A stretch of 64,000 bases of DNA, from NCBI GenBank assembly GCA_035772405.1, contig JAYKKM010000428.1, positions 7,656,001 through 7,720,000 on the forward strand, in the 5' to 3' direction. Both the position numbers and the translations under genes were made by a program. Shown here one piece after another: positions 45,301-57,911 of the stretch; positions within the stretch are counted from its first letter, which is position 1; each line of letters opens with the position of its first letter. This DNA is from Chrysogorgia sp. JL179-B06 (Eukaryota > Cnidaria > Anthozoa > Scleralcyonacea > Chrysogorgiidae). Under the pieces are notes generated by a model. The model worked only from the letters and a program-made list of their open reading frames with translations. It searched no databases and was not told the DNA's origin.

Positions 45301-46213
45301 AGTTGCTTTAAATTATACAAAAAGAGAAACATTCACGAGAACGACGCCATATTCGCAAAACAGTAAATAGGGCAGGATGTAGAATAATATTTTGGATTTT
45401 TGGGCTCGTTTTTTAAAATCTCCTGTGTAACCAGGCCTTATTCAAAATGGCCGTCATTATTAGCTAAAAGGGGGAGCTATATAATCGTCAGAATTTTGTC
45501 ACTTAACCATGTAAATAACCACTAACCCCAAAACAACAAAGATTCTAACCCTAACCCCAATTTTTGCTGCCATTTTGAATATAAGGCCTGGTTACTTAGG
45601 CAAACACAAAATGCTAGCACAAAATATTATTTTTCGTGCAGGATATCCTGAGCTAGAAGAACCAATGAGATTACGCGAAAGCACTTCCACTATTTTGGTA
45701 TATGCTAATATGCACTAGCGCGGCGATAATATTGAACTGCAGTGCCCGGTACATCTCGATCTATATGTAAACTATAAAGCATAACATAAAAGACTATTTA
45801 TTTATAAAATCTATAACACAAAATATTACAACATCTGTGTATTTATCTGTTTAATAGATCCGTGTCTTGGTGTCAAATGCCCTAAAGGTAAACACTGCAA
45901 AGCTGACTTTGTAACAAAAACAACTAAATGTATTTGTTCATAGTTATGCACTCTGCAGTATCAACCCATATGTGGATCTGATTTAAATACATATGCAAAT
46001 ATTTGCAAATTAAACGTTCACAATTGTCTAATTTGTAATCAAGTCAAGAAAATTGCTGATGGCCCTTGTTGTTACTTCAAAAATGGAAAAAGATTATGTG
46101 TTGCGAAAAAATAGAAAGCTTTTTTCATGTAGCAAAACGAAAACAAATTGTAATTATATGTAATTATTTAATTGCAGTTGCAATTTCGTTTAAAATGTCA
46201 AATAACAGTCATA

Positions 46214-46219
46214 ATTAAA
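46214..46219 (+). terminator. ATTAAA polyadenylation signal, copy 2
   Basis: ATTAAA 100 bp after the ancestral stop, as in copy 1. Confidence 0.45.
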
Positions 46220-47509
46220 GCTGATGTATTCTTCATGTTGCCATGTGTGTTATCGTCAAAGCAGATATGCTTTTAGTCATTAAAAAATCACCGCGGTAAC
46301 GTTGTGCGGTTATACCCTCTTCTTTCTACGCGCGCAGGATCTGGCTAGTAACCTCCGAGATTCCATTTGGCGGTGTGGTGTCAAATGTTCATATGCTGGC
46401 GCACTGCATACGTACATGTATATTGAATTAGAATACCTGGCATTTGCATATAATTATTGATTATTAGCATGTAGTGTCAATTCGGAAAAATTCGCAATTC
46501 ATGCATGCAATCAATCCTGATCAAGTAGGGTTATAGGGTTATGGTTTCGGTCCTGGTTTAGGCATTCTGGCTCGCCTTTGCAAGTTTAAATGTGGCTGCA
46601 TGGGTATTCTACTGTTGCTCCTTATATGCACATTTCGACAGACAAGGTTTGCGCGTTCACAGACTTATTGTGTCAGTGAGCATCCTTTTTTATATGGCTA
46701 AACTAAAATCAACGCCATTCAGTGCTGGAATGCCCTCTCCAGGATCCTGAGCATCAGGACTCATGGCCTAGCACTGTCGGTCCAAGCTACAAGCTGTGAA
46801 AGGATAAACCAATACCTTGAAACCAACTCAGCCATATAAGTCATTTTCGGAAGATTAAAGAAAATTATATAAGTCAGTATTTATCATGCGCAAGTCATGG
46901 AGACCAAATCGACTGAACTACTCTCAACGATTATCCACGATCTGGGGTGCTAATATATAACAACATGCATATTATAATAGAAAATAATTTAGAATAGCAG
47001 TACATTAATAATATAATGTTTGCGGGTATTTCTTTTGTTCTCACAGGGCCATTAACAACTATTAGTTCAAATTTGACACGGTTTTCTTTGTTATTCATAG
47101 GCCTTTACCCCACTTTTCCATGCTGATTATCAAAAAAATCACTGCTAATAAATCTACTACGACTACGCGCTAGTTTTCTCTCCGAAAATTATTCGGCAAA
47201 CCCTGTGACTCCTATTGTAAGTTTTTAAACGTTAAAACGTTCTTAGGCATGGCTGAAAAGGAACGTTTGTATTCGCAGGTAACTAGGTATTCGGTAGCTC
47301 ACATCTGAAGCGCAACTTCAACATTTTCAAAATAATCAAAGTTTATCACTTTCAATGTAGAAGCAAACACTGTCAGATCGAGAACCTTGAACGTTTCCAA
47401 ATATTTCAACAATTATCCCATTTCACCATCGGCCAAAGAATAGCCCTTTAAGCGGTTACTATTAATAGCTCAAAATGCGGACAAAGAAACCAAATTTGAC
47501 TCACAAACG
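46220..47509. other. Intergenic stretch, copy 2, no gene seen
   Basis: Counterpart of 21081-22357, very similar apart from small insertions (AGCTGTGAAAGG, ATCATGCGCAAGTCATGG). Confidence 0.5.
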
Positions 47510-47518
47510 ATTGCAAAT

Positions 47519-47862
47519 GGTCGTGGCTAGATGGTACACTCGCATGAGTTGAGGTGACCGTGAGGTACTAGGTCTGAGTCGTTTTCTGGACGATCCTTTT
47601 ATTAGTATTAAGGTTATAAGTATTAGAAAATCATTAGGCGGGGGTTATAAAACCATTAGGCGGGGGTTAGGGTTACGATCTAAGTTGGGTTAGCCGTTCC
47701 ATGATTTATTTCATCATACAGGCATGCCCGATCGTATGATAGCAGTACAATCTCGTATCTCGTCCAACCTCTCTCGGATACTAAAAAAGATCGTCCAGAA
47801 GACGACTCAGGCCTAGTACCTTACGGTCACCTCAACTGTGAGTATTCCATCTAGCTACGACC
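47519..47862. mobile_element. MULE-type MITE, copy 2
   Basis: Same 344-bp length as copy 1. Both flanking 9-mers are ATTGCAAAT, a perfect target duplication. Confidence 0.9.
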
Positions 47863-48098
47863 ATTGCAAATGAGCTATTTTCTTTTATTATATACCAAGT
47901 TTTACCAAGTGTCAAAGTTCCCTTTTTCTATTATGTCATTGGTCGAGAGTGTATCACGTGAAAGTGACGAAATTTAGCTGTTTTCCCGCATCCGGGATGG
48001 CAATAATATGTTGTCGACCGTCAATAACAAAAAAATCACGTGAAAATGCTACCTTTGGAATGAACTGTTTGAAGAATAAATGCAGTTTATTTGGTATG

Positions 48099-48598
48099 CA
48101 GTGGCGTAACTACTATGGGTTCGGACCGGGGGGCCTCCGACCCCAATGGCCCAAATGGGGGCCCTCAGGCTGTAGAGCAAAAACAAATTGCCAGGGAGGC
48201 TTCTGTGAAACGAAAAACGCATGCACGCAACAACAAAATATCCATTTGATGGCGTTATATGATTCTTTCTTCTCCTTCACGTGGTGACGTGTACGACATT
48301 TGGCGATTGTGATATACGACAATATACCGACGGCTTTTTGAAGGCTTGGTCACTTTTCCAATTTCGATATGGCGGATAGTTATTTTTCAAACAGCAAGCT
48401 AGACAGAGCATTAGACAGCAAGTGTATTTCGTTCTAATTTCTAAACAAATTGTAAATTTTGATATGTTATAATGTCGTTTTCTGACCATCAGAATTCTGT
48501 AAAATCTTCCCCCAAAGTCCAGGAAATGGCATTTCAGAGACTTTCGATTTAAAAATTTTCCGGGGGTGCATGCCTACTGATATAACGTTACGCCACTG
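48099..48598. mobile_element. hAT-type element, copy 2, internal deletion
   Basis: Ends CAGTGGCGTAAC/GTTACGCCACTG kept. About 68 bp shorter than copy 1 near the right end. Confidence 0.85.
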
Positions 48599-48844
48599 GT
48601 GGTATGATAAATAATTTAAAGCACTTATTTACTGGGACCTCGGGAAAGGAGTATGTTTTGTGGTCCCTCGACCGTCGATGTCATGTTTCCCGAATCTCGG
48701 GACCACAAAACATACTGTTTCCCTCAGTCCCAGTAAATAACTGAATTGTTATGGCCGCAATATATGTTATGGGTAAATGCGGACAAAATGCTATTGTAGG
48801 AGAAACATGTTTATAAAAATCAGCAAACATCTATAGACATGAAC

Positions 48845-49640
48845 AAGGGATTCTAGCCTGGATCGGTTCCAGTATGAGTACGCAAATCGCATATTGTTGA
48901 CGAAATTCTAGCCTGGATCGGTTCCAGTATGAGTACGCAAATCGCATATTGTTGACGAAATTCTAGCCCGGATTGGTTCCAGTATTAGTGTACGCATAAA
49001 TCGCATACTGTTGGTGATATTCTGGATCGGTTCTAGATCTATAGTTATATGAGTATACGTAGAAATCGTTTAGTGTCTTCCTATAAACTCTTATGTGACT
49101 CGAGCTCAAGATAACGAGGTTAGCATTTGTTGGTTCGTTCGCGAGAAGCTATCTATATTTATTCAGTATGAGTACACGCATGAACCGCATAGCGCGTAGG
49201 AAATTCTAGCCAGGATCGGTTCCAGTGTGAGTATACGAATAATCGCAGGGTGTGGGCTTATAAAGTCTAGCCTGGATCGGTTCCAGTATGAGTATACCTA
49301 TAAATCACACAGCGTTTGATGAAATTCTGGCCTGTATTGTTTCCAGTGTAAGTATACCTATAAATCACACAGCGTTTGATGAAATTCTGGCATGGATTGG
49401 TTCCAGTGTGAGTATACCTATAAATCACACAGCGTTTGATGAAATTCTGGCCTGGATTGGTTCCAGTGTGAGTATACCTATAAATCACACAGCGTTTGAT
49501 GAAATTCTGGCCTGGATTGGTTCCAGTATGAGTAATTATATGTATAAAGCTTATAACGTTTAATGCGAAACTCTAGTCCGGATTGGTTTCAGTATAAGCG
49601 TGTGCGTAAACCGCGTAGCGTTTACGGAACGATAGGTAGC
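48845..49640. repeat. 60-bp minisatellite, copy 2
   Basis: Same unit count in the core (four at 49288-49527) as copy 1, with private substitutions in the second unit (CCTGTATTGTTTCCAGTGTA). Confidence 0.9.
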
Positions 49641-51950
49641 TGGATCGGCTCCAGTAAGAGTATACGTATAGAAATTGTGCGTGACTCGAGCTTATGCTAA
49701 CGAGGTACGTAGCATCTGTTGGTTCATTCGTCCTGAGCAGCTCTCAATTACTAAGGGTTGGACGTTAACTCCCCACAACTAAAACTGGGATAAAAGTCAT
49801 GGATTGTCGACTAAGAATTAAGAATGTCTTGGTCGGATCAGGAACAAAGCTAGCCACTCTCCTGATCCAACTCCAGGCACCAATCACGAAACGCTAAACC
49901 GAAACCTGATAACCACACCTGCTACCCAACTAACCAAACGGGTAAGTATGAAAGTGCATAGTGAGAGGAGCTGTTATCCAGTATCGTCACGATGTCGGGT
50001 AATATCGACACATATATACCGCTGCCAGCCCAACACTAGCCCGACCGGGCATCTTGTTACTCGGGCTACTGTGAATATTTCCGGTCAATAGTCGCCGAGT
50101 TCTTTCATTTCGACAGCTTTGCTTTTGGTCGAGTTGTTCGCTGTCTCTGTTAGTAATTTTTTATAAATTAACTGACTTAATGAGCAACGTGGCTGACAAC
50201 TGTGTTGATCGTGAATACGCTCACTATGCTTAGAACTGCACACGCTGATCGCGGTAGACCTGCACTAAAAGATGACGAGCCATTTCGAAACGGGTTGGTC
50301 CGCGATCTCAAATCCAGGTAAACATGCTGTGTTGACATTACCTGAAGACTTGGACTCGTTAATTCAAAATATGTTTTCAGAATTGAAATAGAGTAAATAT
50401 TGACCGAGATGACGTTCGAAAATCTACGACGAAGCGGCCTTCATATTGCTGATTAATTTCTAAGCACATAAACAGCTTTTTACGAAAGGTACATATATGC
50501 ACATTCCCGTAATATAATAAACACGTATGTAATGTATTTGGACTTCGTAAGGGAGGGGTCATTAAGTATGTGTAATGCGGGGGGGGGGGGGGGGAGGGCG
50601 GAGGCTATTTACAAAATTTAGAAAAATGTTTCATACCCCAACCATCCATTCAAGAAATTATTTGATACCCCCTCAATATTGATATTTTATGTCAAGAGGG
50701 GTATAGAAAAGATACTTATAAAATAACAAGTATGCTACGCGTGTTCTGATTGGCTAATACCCGTGTTTGGATCAGATTATCCAAACATGGGAATTTTGAG
50801 GTTGTGTCACACAAAAAGCAAATCATGTCGTGGCTCATCGTTTTTAAACATTTATTAACATTCTAGAGATGCACAATAACTAGAAATAAAATATAGCAAT
50901 CTTCCCTGTTAATATTCACAAGATAATTTTGTAAAAACGAACAACACTTCGACCAGGGCGCTTACTTCGACAGTGAGAGAAAACCACAAAAAAGATTCTG
51001 TGTTGTAGAATATGAAGGCTAGGCAAACTCACAACATCACTTTACATCTGCAGTATATTATCCATCATAAAGTTAAACGGTATATTTTCGTGATTAAATC
51101 CATCTGGAAATATCTTTTCATCTTTCTATTAAGCATGTTCAAGCTTATTTTCCGCTGTTTGCTGTCGTCAGCAATCATCCATGATTGGTCGATTAGCAAT
51201 AGAAGAACATGAACTCCCCTGATTAGTAGTTGATGGTTTCCCGAAGAATTTCAATGTTGATGTAATTATATATTAATAACTTTTAGTGATATTTCTCTCA
51301 ATGATCTACAACGCCCTACAACGACCCAACAACAATCTACAACGACCTACAATGATCTACAAAGACCCAAGCGAAACTTCTTTTTCATTTATTGAACATT
51401 TCTTATTTTCTTGACACCATTTGATGTGTGCTATCAAAATCTTGCAAAAAATGAGCATAGTTACTCTCCAACCGGGTTTGGATGGCTGGCATACTTCAAT
51501 TTTGGGTGATCCGTTTGAATCGGACAATATTTGGGCCTTAATTGGCAGACAATGCAAAGCGGTCAATATGGCGATTTCGGTGATCTGACGAACCAGATAA
51601 ACAGGTTTTTACGAAGTGTATGTAAGTTTGTGTAATATAATTGGCATGTATGTTATGCAAACTGGGTAAAAACCAGTGTTTGTAAAAACCAGTCTAACCT
51701 GGATAATTCCAAATCTGTTTTCAGAATTGAAAACGGTTAAATATTGGCCGAGATAACGTTCAAAATCTACAAGGCAGGTGCGAGGTTTGGGCACCAATGG
51801 ATGGGGAAAATCCTGCAGGGGGAGGATAGAACATGTGGGCGAGGGGTTATCTAGTGACTGTTATAATTTTCTAATACATCCTTACAGGTCGATGTAGGTC
51901 GTCGTAGGTCATTCCTTCTTTTAGTACTTGTATTATATGGTTTTCATGAT
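49641..51950. other. Copy 2 counterpart of 24561-26887, no gene seen
   Basis: Contains the G-run (50579-50594, then AGGG), a repeat B relic near 50355-50430, another at 51700-51775 and the CTACAACGACC repeat at 51300-51370. Confidence 0.5.
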
Positions 51951-52703
51951 CAGTGTTTAGATAACGTGATCCAAACACTTGGGATGTTGCTCGACTTTCG
52001 AAAAGCTAAAAAACACTTGCCTATCGGCTTGTGTTTTTTACGCTTTTCTCATCAAGTCTGGCAACATCAGCGTGTTTGTATCACTTTATCCAAACACGGA
52101 AACCTATTAGGTATTTCTTAAATACTGTACATGTACTGTTTCTGTTGTGATCCAAATTATTTACTTTTTACTCGGCTGTGCAGTCTGTACATTAATACAC
52201 TTAAAGCAGCTGAATGAAGCTGCTTTGTGTGTTAGACATCAACATGCATATTTAATACCTTATTCTGGACAATGCCAGATAATTTTATTCGGGAGAGTGC
52301 AGTAATACGATGTATACCCTTACCGCCTAATGGGTTATTAATAAACTCTACATATGTATTTTAGTTTCAAGCCCACCCCCTGCTAGGAAAAAAGATTTTG
52401 CTTCATGTCCCCGCAAAATAGTCTAATGATTTGAGATGATAAATATGCCAAATAGCACTTTGTCGAGATGACATCAGTACCCATGTTTCTCCGCATTTAC
52501 CCATAATTATTGCGGCCATAACAAAAGAAAATAGCTCATTTGCAATCATTTGTGAGTCAAATTTAGTTTGTTTGTCAGCATTTCGCACACGCCGGCGATC
52601 GCGACCTAACTGCAAAAAAGCGATAGCGACTTACCCTTGTATTTGATGATTTGATATATGGAATTGAAGGTGAGACGTTCCATATGAAGAGCATATATAA
52701 ATT

Positions 52704-52776
52704 GCCCTAACGAGCAAATACATTGCCCTAACGAGCAAATACATTGCCCTGACGAGCAAATACATTGCCCTCGTAC
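52704..52776. repeat. 21-bp repeat, copy 2, three units
   Basis: One unit fewer than copy 1 (27655-27748), with the same variant last unit (GCCCTGACGAGC). Confidence 0.92.
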
Positions 52777-53638
52777 CAGCCGCCGGCATTGTAAGCAGTA
52801 AATTATTAGATTCTATAACCGTCCCCAAAACAACAAAGATCCAGACCCTCACCCCCGCCTAACTAGTTTTTCAACCATAACCCGTTCAAATGATCACACT
52901 GAATTTTGACATTATAAACGCGCAATATGATTATACCGGCTACATCAGCGAAAGTAGGGCAATTTTGTTGACATTAAAATAGTGAATATTGCCGAGGAGT
53001 TTAACGCCATTAACGTTTAGTTTTAGACGAAATACAGCGTGCTAGTAAACCGGGAATCACACTTGTATGTTTGTCGTGTGATCGTGAAAGTGACAGGCTA
53101 CGGCCTACAGCTAAGGAATAAGGTTTGCTAGCTGCCATTTTGGAATTTGCTTCGGTTTATATATTTTTCGATAAGGACTGGAGAGATAGTATAGTAAAGT
53201 AATATCAATAGTGAGGCTGAGTGGGCACTCGAGAGATGTTTCTTACATACAATTCAAATTCATTAATTTAAACGGTTTTGAGATTTGCTGAGGGGATATA
53301 AAATAATGATTGCATATAACCATTGTGCATTTGCAAATCCGCCTTTTGTAATACATGCTGGTGATTAACATGAACCCCTTCCGGAGATGGATCTGAAAAC
53401 AAAGAAAATCAGCACCGAGACGGTTTGGATATCGGAGGAAGAAATTACATAAATTAAGCCAACTTCCACCTCGATTTTCATTTAAACTAGAAATACGAAT
53501 CCGCAATAATTCCCTCGCTCGCCTTTTCTACCATTACCCCCACCCCACCCCACCCCTAAAGTTTCTTTTCCCCAACCATGGTCACCAGCGACCAGACCGC
53601 GTATTTGTATTTGTAAATCCCAAAAGGCCGGTTCGTCG

Positions 53639-54200
53639 GCCCTTTCTCGATATATGAGCAACCGAAATATAAAATTATTATAACATCAACCCAAGTCAGT
53701 TTTATACGTTAGGATTTATAGGGTTAGGATTAGGGTTGGGATTAGGGTTGGGTTTGGTGCTCTACCGTATCTGAAATATCCTCCACCGGGGTAAAACTGA
53801 TGTGCCATTTCCCCTCCCCCGGGCAGTAAATAAGTGACAAATTCCCCACCCCCCGGAGAACACATCAGTCAACATAAAAAATGTATATAAAAATCAAACA
53901 ATGCAAAGTAGGTTGCAAATATGGTGGCAAATGCCTTCGAAGTAGGTGTTCAGCGTGTCTTTTCTGTCGATCGAGTAACTTGTTGGTAACTTAATTGCGA
54001 GCAAGTTCATGCAAGGGCAATTCCATTTCTTTCCCCTCAAACTCATCCATATTCACCTTGTGAATACATCCATAGTACTTTGCCGTCTTAGCTTGGGTCA
54101 AATCCCCCCCCCCCCCCGTGCACTGTTTAGCAGGAAAAATGCCCTGAGGTCTCCCGTAGAGGTGGGCAAACTCCGGTTTTTCAGCTCGGTCTGAGATTGT
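53639..54200. other. Start of single-copy DNA right of the duplication
   Basis: No counterpart in the window. Includes a short GGATTAGGGTTGGGATTAGG stretch (53727-53750) and a C-run at 54107-54117. No gene recognised. Confidence 0.5.
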
Positions 54201-54204
54201 AAGT

Positions 54205-54290
54205 GCAGTGCTACGGAAGCCGTTGCCGCGAGAGCCTAGTCACGAGTTCTGTATATATAGTGGTGGTAATGCCGGGATAAGATTCTGGGT
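54205..54290. mobile_element. Fragment of the tRNA-foldback family
   Basis: GCAGTGCTACGGAAGCCGTT, CTAGTCACGAGTTCTGTATA and GGTGGTAATGCCGGGATAA match 35330-35408, including the tRNA 5' end but not its T-arm. It abuts the repeat A relic. Confidence 0.75.
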
Positions 54291-54805
54291 ATATTACCGT
54301 GGGTCATTCTAGTGTATTTTTCGTTCAAACGGTTGTGTTTCATTTGTGTTTGTGTGTCTATATACTGCCTTCTAGTGGCTATGAGTTTTACCGTTTCCTG
54401 TTTATAGGCTTTCTAACACAAACAGTGCGTCATGAGACTATGGGAATAGTCCTCAAACTATTCAGAAACTTGATATTGAGAATATTGATGTTCTTTCTTG
54501 AGATTAGCTGCGTCAACGAGGATCTATATTAAAACTAGAAATAGTTTACACTAAAACTGCCCCAGGCTGATTATAAGTAGATTCGTATTTTCCAGCCAAG
54601 CTACATTTAAACCAAAAAATGTAAAATAATATCGCAATCGTTTATAACCATTGTGCATGTAACACGTGTCATTTAGCATCCCACGTGCACTGTTTATCCA
54701 CTAGAATATTCCCATGTAAACGCGAGGTGAAATCCATCCCTTTTACTAGGGCCAGGCCTACCAAGAGGGCTAGCCCTCCTTCATGCATTTAACACCGCCT
54801 AAGTC

Positions 54806-54899
54806 GGATAAATACCTCGAACGTCGGCTTTATTTTTAAGCCTTCGGCTCTCGGGATTTTATATCTCGCGGGCCCGCGGCCTCCGTCGGTATTTATCCT
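54806..54899. repeat. Foldback GGATAAATACC...GGTATTTATCC
   Basis: Arms of about 18 bp plus inner short pairs, with a GC-rich centre (CTCTCGGGATTTTATATC, GCGGGCCCGCGG). Confidence 0.8.
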
Positions 54900-55076
54900 A
54901 TATTATTACATGATTGAGTCGGTTTTCTTTGATGTACCGTGGGATGTATATATAGCATACATCCCTATGAATACTAATTAGATAAGAAACGAAGAAAAAA
55001 ATAGGAAAATATTTGTCCAAGGTGGAAAAATGGACAAAACTTCGTTAGAAAACCTCCTTAATCATGTAATAAGTCA

Positions 55077-55180
55077 GATAAACACCTCGAACTTCGGGAT
55101 GTATGCAATATGCAGCCCTCGGACGCTGCGCGTCCTCGGGGTTGTATATAGCATACATCCCTCGTTCTCGGTGTTTATCC
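55077..55180. repeat. Foldback GATAAACACC...GGTGTTTATC
   Basis: Arms GATAAACACCTCGAAC, GGGATGTATGC, CGGACG and complements, with centre CTGCG. Related to 54806-54899 by AGTC(G/A)GATAAA(T/C)ACCTCGAAC. A smaller hairpin GGGATGTATAT/GCATACATCCC sits at 54942-54966. Confidence 0.85.
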
Positions 55181-55199
55181 TATGCTTCTATAATACATA

Positions 55200-55570
55200 C
55201 AGGGGCGGATCTAGGGGGGTGGGTGGATTGGGTGGCTAGCCACCCCCCTCTTTGGACTAGAAAAAATAATAAACAAAGCTAAATATTAAATACTGATACG
55301 CCTTCGTTGCAAGAAAGCAAACACTAACATGTAAATTATAGCTTTGTTTAGCATATAATCAGCTATTAATCCAACTCAAATATTATAAATATTCTATAAA
55401 GTGTAAGTAACCCAAATATATTATAACCTTTTTCCTACTGCTGAAACGTGCTATCAAAAAACACTTTTGAAAGGATGGAAACTGTATAATTTGTGAGACC
55501 CAAGAACTCAAACATTTTCGGGAAGACATCCCCGGCTAACCCCGCTTCAAAAATCCTAGATCCGCCCCTG
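55200..55570. mobile_element. hAT-like nonautonomous element
   Basis: Ends CAGGGGCGGATCTAGG and CCTAGATCCGCCCCTG form a perfect 16-bp inverted repeat. No exact 8-bp target duplication was found (ATACATA left, ACATAAA right). Confidence 0.82.
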
Positions 55571-55766
55571 ACATAAAAGCTAGACGCTCAAACTATAGGC
55601 TGTTGCATCTGGCAAATAAAACTCTGGGTAACGCAAAAGATTGGGATTTCTAAAACAAAGAAAATGAAAAGAATCACTATCACGTTAAATTGTTTCCCCT
55701 CATTGTTTCCCCAAAGTCATTTGTACCACTAATTATGTTGACGTCACCGAAATTAATGTTTGGTGG

Positions 55767-55835
55767 TTATAAATAAGCAGGGGAAATTGTTGTATAGCAC
55801 AAAGTGAGAAGATTATTTACAAGGTAAGGTAAGTT
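55767..55835 (+). promoter_or_regulatory. Possible TATA promoter and short exon
   Basis: TATAAATA at 55768 is followed about 65 bases later by ATTTACAAG/GTAAGGTAAG, a splice-donor-like sequence. The distance resembles that at 11120-11197. No downstream coding exon was found, so this may be coincidence or a gene remnant. Confidence 0.25.
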
Positions 55836-55839
55836 TGAA

Positions 55840-56550
55840 TATCTATAGTTGTATGTCGTAATACTGGTATGAACGCATGTAATATTGGTATATGGACTTG
55901 TGATAACACCAACGATAGCACCAATGAACACTATAAAGAGTAACAGTAATATGAACAGTCATATATGTTTCTGGCGAAGACACAATTTGTTTGGCGAAAA
56001 TGTTCGACCATTTTTGGCGACCAATTTTGCTTGTTTTTTCATTTGTTGACTAATTCTGTTGCCGAGATGGAAAAACTACCGAATTTGAGATCGACCACAA
56101 AGCGATCTGAACCAGTCCATTTCTAGAGCTGGTCGGACGTCCATCATGCATGCTCCAGTTAGGTGAAATTAGGACGATCTACCTTACTAACAACGCGAAG
56201 CGCATTATATAGAAATTAAAAGCGCAAAAAGTGAACAATCGTTAGAGGTTAATTTTTTTTCAAACTTTCTGTCGCCGATTTTGACGCATGCAAGAATCAT
56301 CATCAGATATCTCATGCAGCCAAGCTATGTGCACACCCTCCCTTTTTAATTGCTCCGAGTTAAGTTAATATATCCATTCCCATTTGCATTTGCTCTGAAA
56401 TCAGACGAAGTTCAATGTGAACGTTCTTGTCGAAAAGAATTGTTTTGTGATATAGATCCAAAAGAAATCGCAACTCCGATGCGCTCTGCCACAGGATGAT
56501 CATTCGTATAGATTGCGTAGCGCGCGTGACTAAAATGTGGTCCAGATGAT
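55840..56550. other. No gene recognised
   Basis: AT-rich, with no family-like frame on either strand and no strong repeat. Confidence 0.45.
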
Positions 56551-56553
56551 TCT

Positions 56554-56895
56554 GTCCTCTTGTCGCATCGTCTGCAATCGCAATGTTCGGGGTGAGTTAA
56601 CTTCCTCCGCAGGCAACTCTGTGGCTTCTTTTTCCCGAGTCAAATAGCTAGCTTCCAAGGGTCCTCTTGTCGCATCGTCTGCAATCGCAATGTTCGGGGT
56701 GAGTTAACTTCCTCCGCAGGCAACTCTGTGGCTTCTTTTTCCCGAGTCAAATAGCTAGCTTCCAAGGCTGTTTTGGGCAAGCCAGAGAAATTAAAATCCC
56801 TATACTTCCCTGCAATCCAGGCCAAAACATTGCTCGTACAGCCTTGGAAGTGATTTGACTCGGAAAAAAGAAGCCACAGAGTTGCCTGCGGAGGA
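56554..56895. repeat. 107-bp tandem pair plus inverted third unit
   Basis: TCCTCTTGTCGCATCGTCTG to CTAGCTTCCAAGG occurs at 56554-56660 and again at 56661-56767. 56840-56895 repeats the end of it in inverse orientation (CCTTGGAAGTGATTTGACTC, AAGAAGCCACAGAGTTGCC). A frame through it (56825-56640) is carried by the repeat. Confidence 0.88.
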
Positions 56896-57009
56896 GGCTA
56901 TAGGGGTCAGTGGCGTAGGGGTTATAATTTCATGTTACGAGATTCCAAATATATTAGCATATATTAGCAAAGAACGATAGATATATATTAACAAAGAACG
57001 ATAGATATG

Positions 57010-57156
57010 TTAGCAACAGAACGATATATATGTAATTTTTTATGTACCTCGTTCTTTAAGAAACCACACTTTAAATTTCTGTTTTTATTCAGAAAGTTAA
57101 GCGGGGTTTTTTAAAGAACGAGGTAATACATAACATATCTATCGTTCTGTTGCTAA
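57010..57156. mobile_element. Foldback element TTAGCAACAGAACGATA
   Basis: TTAGCAACAGAACGATA, TACCTCGTTCTTTA and complements form arms of about 50 bp. Half-copies of ACAAAGAACGATAGATAT precede it at 56967-57005. Confidence 0.85.
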
Positions 57157-57159
57157 TAA

Positions 57160-57560
57160 ATTTGGAAATGTATTGCGAGGACCAAGGGAAATAAAACATC
57201 CGGGGGTGACAATTTTCTGGGGGTTGGAACATGTTGATATTTACAACTATGGTATTACTTGAATAGTGCGGTTGTACGGTTTTTCATTTAAAATACATTT
57301 CAATAACGTAATCTAAAAATATCTAAAATGTACCTCTCCTAATTTCTAGAACAAATCGCATATTTACATATATTATTTTAAAATGACAACAACGCATTAA
57401 TAGTGATTGAATACAATAAAATGCTGAAGTTTTGCTAATGTTAAATGTTTCCATCAATTTCAACAATGTTAAAATATAGACATGCATTGTCATGTGTCTA
57501 CCGCACAGAAATATTTTTCTAACTTTGGTGAGAATCTCTTTAGACTTTAAAAACGCACTC
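57160..57560. other. No gene recognised
   Basis: AT-rich spacer without repeats or frames worth reporting. Confidence 0.45.
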
Positions 57561-57576
57561 CAGCCACGAGGAACAA

Positions 57577-57783
57577 TTACGCTTCGATTTTATACCCCGT
57601 GAGTATCTCCTGTTGCAAGTTGCAACACTGCTGAACGCACGTTTTCCGAATGTGATAGTCTCGATCTACACAAGATAGCGAAAGAATTTGCTGCTTCAAA
57701 TCAAACAAAGGTCCTTTTTGGTGCAACATTAGTTTATCGATCTCTGCAGAAAACAGTTTTCTGTCGCTTGCGTTTTCCGCCAT
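57577..57783 (-). pseudogene. Short ORF downstream of a Penelope-like ribozyme relic
   Basis: MAENASDRKLFSAEID to LTGYKIEA, 68 codons. It starts 130 bases downstream, on the same strand, of the hammerhead-like motif at 57912-57940. In Penelope-like elements such a motif lies in the terminal repeat just before the ORF, so this could be an ORF start cut off after 68 codons. The protein itself is not recognisable. Confidence 0.3.
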
Positions 57784-57911
57784 GATAGTTGATAGTGCGT
57801 AGAGAACTAGAGAATGCCGTTACACTAGAAACCTTGATAGCGCCAGTGTTATCTGTTATTATAGGAGAGTGAAAAGGTGGTAAACTGCCAAGATATTTGA
57901 GTGACGAAATA

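Larger units (their letters stand above)
38858..46114 (+). pseudogene. Antistasin/Kazal inhibitor, copy 2, truncated by a stop codon
   Basis: Exons match copy 1: 38858-38899 (acceptor 38828), 39420-39441, 41025-41147, 44267-44491, 45858-46114. All splice sites are kept. The signal peptide, microexon and antistasin exon are unchanged. TAG at 45941-45943 replaces the codon for Gln166, so the product would be 165 residues: signal peptide, antistasin module, one complete FOLN-Kazal unit and the second FOLN part. The stop is in the last exon, so the transcript could escape nonsense-mediated decay and give a one-Kazal protein. Relative to copy 1 the first Kazal exon has F77V, I92L, N96L, F97L, Q113L, V116G and L135P; silent changes number two. 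All Kazal cysteines remain. It may be a shorter working paralogue, not a dead gene. Confidence 0.78.
54295..55760 (-). repeat. Diverged inverted relic of repeat A
   Basis: On the minus strand, 54535-54295 resembles 7430-7625 (ATTGATCCTCGTTGACG, TTTCAGGATGTCC-like, CCTATAAACAGGAAACGG), 54715-54660 resembles the GGATAAACAGCGGGATGC stretch and 55760-55610 resembles 6890-7030 (GTCAACATAATTA, CACGTTAAATTG, GGTAACGCAAAAG). Two hairpins and a hAT-like element separate these parts. It lies outside the duplication, so repeat A is older and once had another arrangement. Confidence 0.7.
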
